Shown here: piece after piece, positions 42,428 to 51,833 of the stretch
Numbering within the stretch: the first letter of the stretch is position 1
Layout: each line of letters begins with the position of its first letter
NCBI GenBank assembly: GCA_964508185.1
Contig: CAZDSS010000002.1
Coordinates: 16,442-80,441, forward strand
Length of the DNA: 64,000 bases
Reading direction: 5' to 3'
Source of the DNA: CAZDSS01 sp964508185
GTDB taxonomy: Bacteria > Pseudomonadota > Alphaproteobacteria > Sphingomonadales > Govanellaceae
The notes under the pieces: generated by a model
Told to the model about the DNA's origin: nothing
The model's database searches: none
Seen by the model: only the letters and a program-made list of their open reading frames with translations
Made by a program: the position numbers and the translations under genes

Positions 42428-44608
42428 TCAGAACTTGCGGGTGATGGAGCCCACCACCTGCCGCTTCACGCCGTAGAAGCAGTCGGTGGCGGAGCTGCAA
42501 CGCTGGACATATTCCTTGTCGAACAGGTTGTTGGCATTGACCGCAAGCCGCCACTGTTCGGTGTCGTAATGGATGATGGCGTCGAACAGGGTGACGCTGC
42601 CCGTGCGCCACAGATTGGCCTCATCCCCGAAGACGGAGCTGATATGGCGCACGCCCGCGCCAGCGCCGAGACCGGCGAGCGGCCCGTCCTGGAAGGTATA
42701 GTCCACGAGGAGCGACGCCTTGTGCTTCGGCACCGCCATCAGGCGGGAGCCGAGGACGGCGGGATCGTTGCTCTCGGTCACCTCGCTGTCCGTGTAGGTG
42801 TAGGAGGCGTTGATGCTCAGGCGCTCGCGCCAGCGCATGACGCCTTCAAGCTCGACGCCGTTCACCTCCACTTCCCCTTCCTGCACCTGGGCGAAGGGGT
42901 TGCTCGGGTCGTTGGCCGGGGTCAGCACGTTCTTCTGCACCAGGTTGAACACCGCGGCGGAGGCGAAGACCTTGAGATCGGGGCCGAGATTGGCGCCATC
43001 ATACTTGATCCCCGCTTCGTACTGCGTGCCGGTCGTCGGCACGAACGGGTCGCCCGTATAGACGCTGCGGCCCGCCACCGGCTGGAAGGACTTGGCCATC
43101 TGCACATAGGGCGCGATGCCGCTCGGGAAGACGTAGTTGAGGCCCACGCGATAGGTGAACTTGTCGTCCTTCGTGCGGTCGCCGGCATTGGCGCTGGACA
43201 CCCAGTCCTGACGGCCGCTGACGGTGAGCACCAGACGGTCGAAGCGGATCTGGTCCTGGATGTAGAGGCCCTTCTGCTTCTGCTGCTGGTCGTCGAACGG
43301 GAACAGCGCGGGCATGGGCACGTCGGCGCCATAGACCGGATTGAAGATGTCGATGGACGGCGCGACGGCAAAGCCGAATTCCGACTGATAGTCATAGTCA
43401 CGGTAATCGAAGCCGACGAGGATCGAATGTTCGAGCGCGCCGGTGTTCACCTGCCAGTGCAGGCGCGTGTCCACGTTGAACGACTTCACCACCTCGTTGA
43501 ACGGGAAGTCGTAGCGGTTGAGCGTGCGGTAGTCGTCCGGCACGCCGTCGAAGTCGGCGTCCAGCAGCCCCGCGCCGTAGATCACGCGGGACTCCGTCTC
43601 GGCCTTGAAATATTTCAGGTTCTGCTGCAGCGACAGGTTGTCGGCGAAGCTGTGGGAGAAGTCATAGCCCACCGCCCACTGCTCGCGGTTGAAGAAGTTG
43701 ACCCCCGGCTCGCCGGGGAAGAAGCTCGGCGAGATCTTGCCGAGGGGGTTCGGCAGCAGCGTGCCGAAGGCCGGCAGGAAGCCGTGGGTCTCGTTGTCCA
43801 CGTCATCCTTCTGGTAATAGGCAAGCAGCGTGAGCTGGGTCTCGGGCTTGAGCTGCATGGTCAGCGCCGGGGCCACATAGACGCGCTCGGACTCGGCGTA
43901 ATCCACCTGGCTTTCGCGGTCGCGATAGAGGCCGGTCAGGCGGAAGGCGAGATTTTCGGTGATCGGGCCGGTGATGTCGGCGTTGGCCTGCTTGTGATCG
44001 TAATTGCCGTACTGGATCTCGGCCTCGCCGCCCCATTCGAACTGGGGCCGGCGGCTGCGCATGTTGACGATGCCGCCGGGCGGCGTCTGGCCGTAGAGCA
44101 CCGAGGACGGACCCTTGAGCACATCGACGCTCTCGAAGCCGTAAAGATCGGTGCCCGTATTGGTGACCGAGCCCACCGGGGCCTGCAGGCCGTCGATATA
44201 CTGGACGGGATAGAAGCCGCGCACGGTCAGCCAGTCATAGCGGTCATCAGGCCCGAAATTCTCGCCCGTCACACCCGCCGTGTAGCGCATGGCGTCCTGC
44301 AGGCTGCTCCAGTTCAGAAGGTCGATCTGGTCGCGGGAGATGAGGGTCACCGATTGCGGGATCTCGACCAGCGGCGCATCGTCCTTGAGCGCCGACCGGC
44401 TCGCGCTCGGCACGTATTCCGGCGCGCTCACGATGATTTCTTCCATGGAAAGGGGCCGGTCCTTGTCGGCCGCCGCGTTTCCACCCTCCTGAGCGACCGC
44501 CGCCGTCGCGCCGGCGATGATGACGAGCGCCGTGGTGCCGCGGCAGAGCGCCCGCAGGGACCGCAGCGCGGCGGCCCGTTTTCCTTGTTCAGATGCCATA
44601 GCGGCCAT
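42428..44608 (-). CDS. TonB-dependent siderophore receptor 3
   Basis: A 726-residue receptor of the FhuA/FoxA-type siderophore group. Start is the ATG after GGAGAGGAAATC, giving a signal peptide ending ATAAVAQE. The plug shows SVTLISRDQIDLLNWSSLQDAMRYTAGVTGENFG near 80, DWLTVRGFYPVQYIDGLQAP near 120 and VDVLKGPSSVLYGQTPPGGIVNMRSRRP near 155, the PPGG motif being diagnostic. The C-terminal KRQVVGSITRKF ends in Phe. It does not carry the TTGTCYRGACAA site; I saw no convincing Fur box in its 140-base upstream region. Confidence 0.92.
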   Translation of the reverse strand: MAAMASEQGKRAAALRSLRALCRGTTALVIIAGATAAVAQEGGNAAADKDRPLSMEEIIVSAPEYVPSASRSALKDDAPLVEIPQSVTLISRDQIDLLNWSSLQDAMRYTAGVTGENFGPDDRYDWLTVRGFYPVQYIDGLQAPVGSVTNTGTDLYGFESVDVLKGPSSVLYGQTPPGGIVNMRSRRPQFEWGGEAEIQYGNYDHKQANADITGPITENLAFRLTGLYRDRESQVDYAESERVYVAPALTMQLKPETQLTLLAYYQKDDVDNETHGFLPAFGTLLPNPLGKISPSFFPGEPGVNFFNREQWAVGYDFSHSFADNLSLQQNLKYFKAETESRVIYGAGLLDADFDGVPDDYRTLNRYDFPFNEVVKSFNVDTRLHWQVNTGALEHSILVGFDYRDYDYQSEFGFAVAPSIDIFNPVYGADVPMPALFPFDDQQQKQKGLYIQDQIRFDRLVLTVSGRQDWVSSANAGDRTKDDKFTYRVGLNYVFPSGIAPYVQMAKSFQPVAGRSVYTGDPFVPTTGTQYEAGIKYDGANLGPDLKVFASAAVFNLVQKNVLTPANDPSNPFAQVQEGEVEVNGVELEGVMRWRERLSINASYTYTDSEVTESNDPAVLGSRLMAVPKHKASLLVDYTFQDGPLAGLGAGAGVRHISSVFGDEANLWRTGSVTLFDAIIHYDTEQWRLAVNANNLFDKEYVQRCSSATDCFYGVKRQVVGSITRKF

Positions 44609-44749
44609 GATTTCCTCTCCCGTCCTGTCTTGTGATCTTGACGCCACGCTGGAAGGGGCCATTCAGGCGCGATTTCCCGCCTGGGCACATGACCCCGAAC
44701 TTCACTTTAGACCTCTGCCACAAACCCGCTTTCGCATAAGGGCCGTAGA

Positions 44750-45763
44750 TTATCGCGACCGGGCCATGACCTTTTTCAGCCAGTCCGCCGTGTCCGCGAA
44801 GGCACGGTCGGCGACTTCCGCGATCGATACGGCCTCGAGAAAGCTGTGGGTCGCCCCTTCATAGACCCTGGCGTCCGCTGAAACGCCCGCGGCGTGCAAA
44901 CGTTCGGCCATGATGAGGCTCTGCTCGGTCAGAAGGTCGCATTCGGGAATGACGAGAAAGGCCGGCGGCAGCCCCTCGAGCCGCGCCCGCAGGGGGCAGA
45001 CGAGAGGATCCGCGCGGTCCCTGTCGTCGCGCAGGTAATTGTCCCAGAACACGTCCATCTCGTCGCTTCCCAGCATGTAGCCGGGGCCGCCGAAGCGGCT
45101 GCGGGATTCTTCCGATGTCTCCACGTCGAACGCGCCGTAGTTCAGCACCATGGCGGAGATCACGTCGCCCTCCCCCGCATCCCGCAGGGTGAGCGCCGTC
45201 GCCACGGTCAGATTGGCGCCCGCGGAATCGCCTCCCATGGCAAGGCGGGCGGTGTCGATGTTCCACTCCGCCCCGTTGTCCTTCAGCCACCGGGTCGCAT
45301 CCACGATCTGCTCCAGCGCCACGGGATACTTCACCTCGGGCGACAGGGCGTAATCGACGCCCACGACGATCACTTCGGCCCGCGCCGCATATTCTCGCAT
45401 CAGCCGGTCGTGGGTGTCGAGGCTGAATACCGTCCAGCCGCCGCCATGGATGTAGATCAGCGCCGGAAGCGCCCCCTCCCCCTTCGGATCATGGATCCGC
45501 AGCCGCACCGGGCCGTGGCGGGACGGCGCCGTCACCTCCGTGGTGCGGGCCATGGCGGGTCCGCCCGCGGCCCAGGGAGCGCGGATTTCCTCGATCACCC
45601 GCCGCCGTTCGGGGTAGGACATGGTGGCAAAACCGGGATAGCGCCCATAGGCGCCGCTGATGGAATCAACGAAGCGCTTCACGTCCGGATCCAGATCCCG
45701 CGCCGCGTCGCCCCCCTTGCTTTTGTTGAGCCGGAGTTTATCTTCGCCATTGATGCCGTTCAA
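44750..45763 (-). CDS. Alpha/beta hydrolase (hormone-sensitive lipase-type esterase)
   Basis: A 337-residue esterase. HGGGW (oxyanion hole) lies near residue 105, nucleophile elbow GGDSAGANL near 175, Asp in LVIPECDLLTEQ near 275 and His in GATHSF near 305. The start is taken as TTG after GAGGGAG; the longer open frame upstream runs antisense through the AraC gene and is rejected. It is divergent from the AraC-type regulator, which may control it. Confidence 0.88.
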   Translation of the reverse strand: MNGINGEDKLRLNKSKGGDAARDLDPDVKRFVDSISGAYGRYPGFATMSYPERRRVIEEIRAPWAAGGPAMARTTEVTAPSRHGPVRLRIHDPKGEGALPALIYIHGGGWTVFSLDTHDRLMREYAARAEVIVVGVDYALSPEVKYPVALEQIVDATRWLKDNGAEWNIDTARLAMGGDSAGANLTVATALTLRDAGEGDVISAMVLNYGAFDVETSEESRSRFGGPGYMLGSDEMDVFWDNYLRDDRDRADPLVCPLRARLEGLPPAFLVIPECDLLTEQSLIMAERLHAAGVSADARVYEGATHSFLEAVSIAEVADRAFADTADWLKKVMARSR

Positions 45764-45782
45764 ATCGGACTCCCTCGAGCCT

Positions 45783-45823
45783 CGCACAAACCAATCAACC
45801 GCTGAAAAATCTAGTCTTGTGCG
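45783..45823. promoter_or_regulatory. Inverted repeat in the esterase/AraC divergent promoter
   Basis: CGCACAA (45783-45789) and TTGTGCG (45817-45823) form a 7-base inverted repeat with 27 bases between, in a 108-base divergent region. It could be a regulator site for the AraC-type protein, although AraC proteins more often use direct repeats. Confidence 0.3.
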
Positions 45824-45871
45824 GGCGGCGCTGCTATCGCGCGCGGAACAATAAACATCTAGGGCGGGCCA

Positions 45872-46654
45872 ATGAATCGCAGCACACGCGGAATCGATTA
45901 TCAGAACGTGCCGCGGCCGGTGGCGGCGCTGGCGGACGAATATCCCCCCAATTTCGTGGACCCGCCGCACAGCCATCCGCGGGCGCAGCTCGTCTATGCG
46001 GCGACGGGGGTGATTTCGGTCATCACCCATGCGGGAAGCTTCATGGTGCCGCCCCAGCGCGCGGTCTGGGTCCCCGCCGGCATGGTGCACGAGGCCCATT
46101 GCCGCGGCCATGTATCGGTCCGCACCCTCTATATCGATACCCGCGCGCGGCCGGACCTTCCCAGGTCCTGCCGGGTGATCGAGGTCTCGACCCTGCTCCG
46201 CGAGCTCATCATCGAGGCGACCCAGATCCCCATCGAATACGACGTCAACGGCCGCGACGGCCGGGTGATGGAGCTGATCCTGGACGAAATCACGGCGACG
46301 CCCGCCGCCCCCCTTCATATCCCCATGCCGCAGAGCATGCGGCTCTTGAAGGTCTGCCGCGAGATCCTGGCGAATCCCGCCAACAACCAGACCCTGGACG
46401 AATGGGCGGCGGCGGCCGCCATGGGGCGGCGCACCTTCACGCGCATGTTCCGCAAGGAAACGGGGATGAGCTTCGCCTTCTGGCGCCAGCATGTGCGCCT
46501 CATGGAGGCGCTGTCCCGCCTCGCCACCGGGCAGCGGGTGACGACGGTGGCGCTGGACGTGGGCTACAACAGCCCGAGCGCCTTCACCGCCATGTTCCGC
46601 CGCACCTTCGGCATGGCGCCGTCGCAATATTTCGGCAACGGCGGCGAGGAATGA
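45872..46654 (+). CDS. AraC family transcriptional regulator
   Basis: A 260-residue regulator with an N-terminal cupin-like sensor (DPPHSHPRAQLVYAATGVISVITHAGSFMVPPQRAVWVPAGMVHE near residues 30-75) and a C-terminal double HTH (LDEWAAAAAMGRRTFTRMFRKETGMSFAFWRQHVRLMEAL ... VALDVGYNSPSAFTAMFRRTFGMAPSQYF). It is divergent from the esterase gene and converges with the PaiB-like gene. Confidence 0.92.
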   Translation: MNRSTRGIDYQNVPRPVAALADEYPPNFVDPPHSHPRAQLVYAATGVISVITHAGSFMVPPQRAVWVPAGMVHEAHCRGHVSVRTLYIDTRARPDLPRSCRVIEVSTLLRELIIEATQIPIEYDVNGRDGRVMELILDEITATPAAPLHIPMPQSMRLLKVCREILANPANNQTLDEWAAAAAMGRRTFTRMFRKETGMSFAFWRQHVRLMEALSRLATGQRVTTVALDVGYNSPSAFTAMFRRTFGMAPSQYFGNGGEE

Positions 46655-46660
46655 CGGGAA

Positions 46661-47287
46661 TCAGGCGCGGCCCGGATTGAAGTCGCGCATCCAGGCGGCA
46701 AGCTCCGTGTCCCCGCCCGCGTCCAGCCCCTTGAGGATGTCCGCCAGCACGTCCGGCCGCTCGTCCTGGCCGAGCTTGAACCTGGCGCGGGTATCCTTGA
46801 TGCGGGCGCGGAAGCCGACGATGCGGGACGCGAGCATCTCGTAGCGCGCGCCCATTTCAGGGATGGACCAGGCGCGCTCCCGCCCCGCCTCCATGGCGCC
46901 GACGAGATCGTCGAGATGGGCGCGGATTTCCGCCGGATCCTCGAAGAATTCGATCTCCGCCGCAAACTGCGCGCTTGCATAGTTCCAGGTGGGCGCCTGG
47001 GTCCTGTCCGCCATCCATGACGGGGAGATGTAGCCGTTGACGCCAAGGAACAGGATGAGCGCCCGCGGATCGGCGCGAAGGGCCGCAAGATGGGCGTTGC
47101 CGCGGGCGAAATGGCCCATGAAGCCCAAAAGATTCCCGTCTTCCTCCATGGGCCGCAGGGGCAGAAGGGTCGCATTGAAGCCCGCATCCCCGCCGCCGGA
47201 TACGATCCAGGCCAGGGGCTGCCCCGCCACCAGGCGCTTCACATCCTCCGCCGAGCGCGGGGCAAAGAGATCACGCTTGTCGCTCAT
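46661..47287 (-). CDS. PaiB-family FMN-binding protein
   Basis: A 208-residue protein of the FMN_bind_2/PaiB group: LAWIVSGGGDAGFNATLLPL near residue 27, GHFARGNAHLAAL near 57, and PTWNYASAQFAAEIEFFED near 100 are family hallmarks. PaiB was described as a protease-production regulator in Bacillus, but the fold is a split-barrel flavin or haem binder. It overlaps the permease stop (ATGA), so both are one operon. Confidence 0.88.
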   Translation of the reverse strand: MSDKRDLFAPRSAEDVKRLVAGQPLAWIVSGGGDAGFNATLLPLRPMEEDGNLLGFMGHFARGNAHLAALRADPRALILFLGVNGYISPSWMADRTQAPTWNYASAQFAAEIEFFEDPAEIRAHLDDLVGAMEAGRERAWSIPEMGARYEMLASRIVGFRARIKDTRARFKLGQDERPDVLADILKGLDAGGDTELAAWMRDFNPGRA

Positions 47288-48849
47288 CCTTGAGACTTCC
47301 CGATTTCAGGACATGGGGCCGCATCCTCCCGACCGGCCCGCGCATGTCGCACGCCATAGGTGAAATAGAGCACGAGCCCGGCCACCGCATAGCTGCCGAG
47401 GATCACGGCCGGGATGATGTCGCCGCGCAAGGCCTGACCCACGATGTCCATGAGCACCGGCACGATCATCAGCCAGCACAACAGGATCGCCGCCACTGGA
47501 ATATAGCCGATCCAGACCTTCCCGACCATGAAGCCGCCGAACGGCACCTTGAACGGACGCGCGAGATCGGGGCGCTTGCTGCGCAGCCACATGAGGCTGA
47601 AACAGACGATGGAAAAGGCGGAGGCGATCCCGAGGCTGATGAGATCGGCCAAAAGCGTGATGGGCAGAAGCGCCGCGCCCGCCGCCGAGATCACGCCATA
47701 GGTGATGGTGCCGAGCCAGGGGGTGACGTACTTCGGGTGAAGCGCGCTGAACAGGGGCGGAAGCAATCCGTCCTTGGACATGGCGAAGCTCACCCGCGAC
47801 TGCCCGTAGGCATTGACGAGCAGCACGGAGCCGAGCCCCATGAGCGCGCCGAACTTCACGACCACCGCGAATTCCGGCATTGCCATGCGGTCAACCGCAA
47901 GGGCGATCGGGTCCGGCACGTTGAGCTCGCGGAACGGCACGATGCCCGTGAGGACCAGGGATACCGCGATATAGACCGTGGTGCAGACGATGAGCGCGCC
48001 GAGGATTCCGATGGGCACGTCCCGCTGGGGCTTGCGCGCCTCCGCCGCGGCGGTCGAGACCGTCTCGAACCCGATATAGGCGAAGAACAGGACGGATGCG
48101 GCGCGGAACACGCCCGCCCAGCCATAGGTGAATTCGCCCTCGTTCTCAGGAATGAAGGGTTGCCAGTTCTCGGGCGCGACTGCGCTCACCCCGACGATGA
48201 TGAAGGCGATCAGCACCAGGATCTTGATGACCACCATCACGTTGTTGGCCTGGGCCGATTCCCGGATGCCGATGACGAGGATGACGGTGACGATCGCTAT
48301 GGTCGCCGCGGCAATCAGGTTGACGCCGCCGCCATAGATGAAGTCCGTGCCGCCGGGCGTTATCACCGACTGCACCGTGGGGGTGGCGATGAAGGCCGGA
48401 ACGAGAATGCCGAAATCGGCGAGAAGGCTCGTGAGATAGCCGGAAAACCCGACGGCGAGCGCCGCCGCGGCGAGTCCGTATTCGAGAAGGAGCAGCCAGC
48501 CGAGCGCCCAGGCCGCGATCTCGCCGATGGTCGCATAGCAATAGGTGTAGGACGAGCCCGAGACCGGCATGGTCGAGGCAAGCTCCGCATAGCAGAGCCC
48601 CGTGAGGGCGCAGGCGAGCCCCGCGATCATGAAGGACAACACGACGCCGGGCCCCGCGAAATTGGCGGCCGCCGTTCCGGTCATGACGAAGATCCCGGCG
48701 CCCAGGATGCAGCCGACGCCGAGGAACACCAGATTGGTTGCGCTCAGGCTGCGCTTCAGGCCTTGTGACAGCGCCTCGGCCTGAACCGTCTCGACCGTCT
48801 TGCGTGTGAAGATTCTCGAACGCAGCGCGCGTCCGCTCCTGTCGCTCAT
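47284..48849 (-). CDS. APC superfamily amino acid permease (CAT-like)
   Basis: A 521-residue, 12-14-helix permease. SATNLVFLGVGCILGAGIFVMTGTAAANFAGPGVVLSF near residue 32 is the substrate-site helix 1 of APC transporters, and the sequence YIGFETVSTAAAEARKPQRDVPIGI near 265 is typical of cationic amino acid transporter-like members. The ATG at 48849 is chosen over the longer frame. It is followed by the overlapping PaiB-like gene. Confidence 0.9.
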   Translation of the reverse strand: MSDRSGRALRSRIFTRKTVETVQAEALSQGLKRSLSATNLVFLGVGCILGAGIFVMTGTAAANFAGPGVVLSFMIAGLACALTGLCYAELASTMPVSGSSYTYCYATIGEIAAWALGWLLLLEYGLAAAALAVGFSGYLTSLLADFGILVPAFIATPTVQSVITPGGTDFIYGGGVNLIAAATIAIVTVILVIGIRESAQANNVMVVIKILVLIAFIIVGVSAVAPENWQPFIPENEGEFTYGWAGVFRAASVLFFAYIGFETVSTAAAEARKPQRDVPIGILGALIVCTTVYIAVSLVLTGIVPFRELNVPDPIALAVDRMAMPEFAVVVKFGALMGLGSVLLVNAYGQSRVSFAMSKDGLLPPLFSALHPKYVTPWLGTITYGVISAAGAALLPITLLADLISLGIASAFSIVCFSLMWLRSKRPDLARPFKVPFGGFMVGKVWIGYIPVAAILLCWLMIVPVLMDIVGQALRGDIIPAVILGSYAVAGLVLYFTYGVRHARAGREDAAPCPEIGKSQG

Positions 48850-49053
48850 GATTGCGGAACTCCCAACTCCCCTTGCTTGTGATATTAGAACTTTACGCTC
48901 TTCCCACATACGCGCGCGGGCCAATGATTTTCTCGATCAGGCCAAAGGGGGCGAAACGGGGCAGACATCCGCCCATTGCACGCTATGTTCGGGCGGGGGC
49001 GCGGATTCCATCCCGCGCCTGCCTGTATTCAAGTTGCAACGAAGGACGCCATC

Positions 49054-50223
49054 ATGCTTCGCAATACGCATGCGGTCAGCCCTTTGGCCCTGCTCACCTT
49101 TCTGGTTGCGCCCGCGGCCGCCGCGGCGGAGGAAAGCGCCGCCCGCTTCGACATCCGGTATATCGCCGACGTCATGTCCAACCTGTCCGGCGGCCTCGAG
49201 ACCGGCAGCCGCTACATGGACAATCTGGACCTGTCGCTCGAAGTGGATGCGGAGCGCGCCATGGGCTGGAACGGCGCGACCCTGTTCCTTTACGGCGTCT
49301 ACAACAACGGCAAGGCCCTGTCCGGCGATCTCGTGGGCGACGCCCAGGCCCTGAGCAGCATCGAGACGGGCGTCGAGGCCGCCCGCCTTCTGGAAGCCTG
49401 GATCGACCAGCGCTTTCTCGACGACCGCGCCTCGATCCGGGTGGGACTCTATGACCTCAACAGCGAATTCGACGTGATCGACACGGCGGACCTGTTCCTG
49501 CACGCGGCGCAGACCACCACCTTCGCCCTCGCCCAGAGCGGGGAAGCGGGACCTTCGATCTTTCCGGTAACCTCCCTCGCCGCGCGGGCCGAATTCCGGC
49601 TGACCGACGCCCTTCTCCTGCGCACGGCGGTGCTCGACGGCGTGCCCGGCGATCCCGATCATCCGAAGCGCACGGCGGTCAAGCTCGGCGACGGCGACGG
49701 CGCCTTGCTTGTAAGCGAGCTGGAATATGGCGCTGGCAGCATGCGCGCGGCCGCCGGATACTGGCGCTATACGGCTCGGTTCGAGGATCTGGAGACGGGA
49801 CGCTTGCGCCGCGGCAATGACGGGATCTATGCCCTGGTGGAAGGCCGGGTCTACGAGGACCCCGACGATCCGCGCCGTGGCCTCGCCCTTTATGCCCATG
49901 GCGGCTGGGCGAGCGCCGGGGTCAATCCGTTCAAATATTCCCTGGCCGCCGGCGCGGTCTATACGGGGATCCTCCCGGCGCGGCCGGAGGACGATCTCGG
50001 CCTTTCCGTCGCCTGGGTCGAAAGCGGCGGGCCGTACAAGCGCGCGGACGACGCGCTCAAGCGGGAGGTCGCCTTCGAACTCACCTACCGCGCCCGCATC
50101 AACGACATGATCGCCATCCAGCCCGACATCCAGTACGTGATCAATCCCGGCGTCGCGCCGGACGTGAAGGACGCCTTCGTCATCGGCCTCAGGCTCGATC
50201 TCGCCTGGGGGACGGATCTCTAG
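49054..50223 (+). CDS. OprB-like carbohydrate-selective porin family protein
   Basis: A 389-residue outer-membrane beta-barrel. Signal peptide residues 1-~27 (APAAAAA). ADVMSNLSGGLETGSRYMDNLDLSLEVDAERAMGWNGATLFLYG and AWIDQRFLDDRASIRVGLYDLNSEFDVIDTADLFLH match the OprB family, and the C-terminal FVIGLRLDLAWGTDL closes the barrel. It probably allows diffusion of sugars or organic acids. The ATG has AAGGA upstream; the gene is divergent from the permease with about 200 bases between. Confidence 0.82.
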   Translation: MLRNTHAVSPLALLTFLVAPAAAAAEESAARFDIRYIADVMSNLSGGLETGSRYMDNLDLSLEVDAERAMGWNGATLFLYGVYNNGKALSGDLVGDAQALSSIETGVEAARLLEAWIDQRFLDDRASIRVGLYDLNSEFDVIDTADLFLHAAQTTTFALAQSGEAGPSIFPVTSLAARAEFRLTDALLLRTAVLDGVPGDPDHPKRTAVKLGDGDGALLVSELEYGAGSMRAAAGYWRYTARFEDLETGRLRRGNDGIYALVEGRVYEDPDDPRRGLALYAHGGWASAGVNPFKYSLAAGAVYTGILPARPEDDLGLSVAWVESGGPYKRADDALKREVAFELTYRARINDMIAIQPDIQYVINPGVAPDVKDAFVIGLRLDLAWGTDL

Positions 50224-50406
50224 CGCCTTGCGAGAGGCGGCCGCCGACACGGAATCGGCGCCGCCATTTGCCAATCCCCCTCGCGTCGCCAAAGCGCCGA
50301 TCGCATCTTGATCGACATTGGCCATCTCATTGTTCATTCTTCTGTTGCCGAGCGAGGCCGGGCAATACCGGTTCCGGGTTGACGAAGACTGCATGCGAGG
50401 GGGTGT

Positions 50407-50520
50407 ATGGCACACGGTGTTCTTTTTACTGTTGATCCTGACGGCAGCCTGAGGCGGATGACGCCCCTCGGCGCCCGAGACGGAAGACAGGGTGCAGAGC
50501 TTGGTGGCGCGATACCCTGA
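50407..50520 (+). other. Displaced N-terminal coding segment of the following nuclease-like gene
   Basis: An ATG with a strong AGGGGG ribosome site opens a 37-codon frame beginning MAHGVLFTVDPDGSLRRM. Skipping one base in the CCC run at 50474-50476 joins it smoothly to the frame of the next gene (..TPLGAETEDRVQSLVARYPELI..). It therefore looks like the true 5' end of that gene, split by an extra base, either a real mutation or an assembly error. Confidence 0.6.
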
Positions 50521-51520
50521 ACTCATTGCTGACGGGGACGGCCCCCTGTTGCTGATCCGGCGGGAACAGGCCATCAGCGATAACGAGCAAGGCAACGGCC
50601 GCTGGTCCGTCGATCATCTGTTCGTGACCCAGGATGCAGTCCCGGTTCTGGTTGAGGTCAAACGGGCTGCCGATACTCGCCTCCGCCGGGAGGTCGTCGG
50701 CCAGATGCTGGATTATGCGGCGAACGCCACCGCGTATTGGCAGGCGGGAAGCATCGCCCGAAGCTTCGCTGAAACTGCCGAGGCCGCGGGCATGGATCCG
50801 GAGACCGCACTGCAGCAGTTCATCGGCGATCAGGACCCGGCGGTATTCTGGGATCAGGTCGACGCAAATTTCAAAGCGGGACGCATCAAACTCGTGTTCG
50901 TCGCCGACGAGATCCCACGGGAGCTGGCGCGCGTACTGGAGTTTCTCAACGACCAGATGCGCGCAGACGTTCGCGCCGTGGAACTCCGCTGGTTCGCGGG
51001 TGACGGCGGCGCCGTCACCTTGAGCCCGCGCGTGATCGGCGAAACGGAACGGGCCGCCGCTGCCAAGTCTTCCCGGCTCGCCTTGCCCCCGCTCTCATGT
51101 GAGGAATGGCTGGAGAAACATATCACGGAAGGTGACAAGGATGCACGTGAGGGCGCAGCCGCCTTCATCGCGCTGACGGAAAGCCTTGGCGCCCGAACAG
51201 GCGTCTCGAAGGGCCAGGCCTCGATCTATGCCGCCTTCCCGTGGCATGACGGCAAGGAAATCCAGCCGCTTCATCTCTGGCAATGGGGCAAGCGCGGCCT
51301 TCTTGTCTCGTTCACCCTCCGCAATCTGTACTACCAGCCGGGCTTCGAGGATGAAGAGGTTCGCCGCCACTTTCGGGAAGAACTCGAGCGGATCGTAGGT
51401 CCGCTCACGACAACGAACCTGCGCGGCTTTCCTGCCTTCAGGGTCGCTCTTCTTGCGGATGACGAGATCGTCGCAAAGCTGAAGCAGTGGCTTTCCGCTC
51501 TGCTCGACTTGGGCAGATGA
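50492..51520 (+). CDS. PD-(D/E)XK nuclease-like protein of unknown function, apparently frameshifted at its 5' end
   Basis: A 342-residue protein from the first in-frame GTG. SVDHLFVTQDAVPVLVEVKRAADTRLRREVVGQMLDYAAN near residue 38 fits a PD-(D/E)XK fold (Asp, then E-x-K), as in RecB-like and DUF4268-type proteins. The rest (WLEKHITEGDKDAREGAAAF; IYAAFPWHDGKEIQPLHLWQWG) is unassigned. The true start is likely 50407 in another frame. No restriction or defence partner gene is adjacent, so the role is unclear. Confidence 0.75.
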   Translation: MQSLVARYPELIADGDGPLLLIRREQAISDNEQGNGRWSVDHLFVTQDAVPVLVEVKRAADTRLRREVVGQMLDYAANATAYWQAGSIARSFAETAEAAGMDPETALQQFIGDQDPAVFWDQVDANFKAGRIKLVFVADEIPRELARVLEFLNDQMRADVRAVELRWFAGDGGAVTLSPRVIGETERAAAAKSSRLALPPLSCEEWLEKHITEGDKDAREGAAAFIALTESLGARTGVSKGQASIYAAFPWHDGKEIQPLHLWQWGKRGLLVSFTLRNLYYQPGFEDEEVRRHFREELERIVGPLTTTNLRGFPAFRVALLADDEIVAKLKQWLSALLDLGR

Positions 51521-51530
51521 GGATGACTGC

Positions 51531-51830
51531 CTAGCGCCGCAGCACGTCCTGCCATTCGGGATGGCGGTCGAACTGGGCCTTGGCGAAGGGGCAGAGGGCG
51601 ATGATGGCGCGGCCTTCGCGCCGGGCGTCCTCGACCGCGCGCTCGACGAGCGCCCGTCCCACCGCGCGGCCGCGAAGGGCGTCCGGTACTGACGTGTGAT
51701 CGATGATGACGATGGCGGCGCCGGCGCGGGAATAGGTCATCTCCGCTTCCACACCGTCAAGGCGGGCCACATAGCGGCCCTTGCTCGGCCCCTCCACCCG
51801 ATTGATGACGAGGTCTTCCGGTGTCTCCAT
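51531..51830 (-). CDS. Small GNAT-type N-acetyltransferase
   Basis: A 99-residue member of the minimal GNAT family (GCN5-related, YidJ/YjdJ type): ARLDGVEAEMTYSRAGAAIVIIDHTSVPDALRGRAVGRALVERAVEDARREGRAIIALCPFAKAQFDRHPEWQD. The acetyl-CoA loop is RGRAVGRAL. Targets are unknown. It precedes the convergent nuclease-like gene end and follows DUF5996 in reverse orientation, three bases away. Confidence 0.88.
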   Translation of the reverse strand: METPEDLVINRVEGPSKGRYVARLDGVEAEMTYSRAGAAIVIIDHTSVPDALRGRAVGRALVERAVEDARREGRAIIALCPFAKAQFDRHPEWQDVLRR

Positions 51831-51833
51831 GGC

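Noticed and set aside
44750..46627. 625-codon minus-strand frame extending the esterase upstream
   Set aside because: The first ~290 codons are antisense to the AraC regulator and look nothing like a protein domain; the esterase has its own TTG with a good ribosome site.
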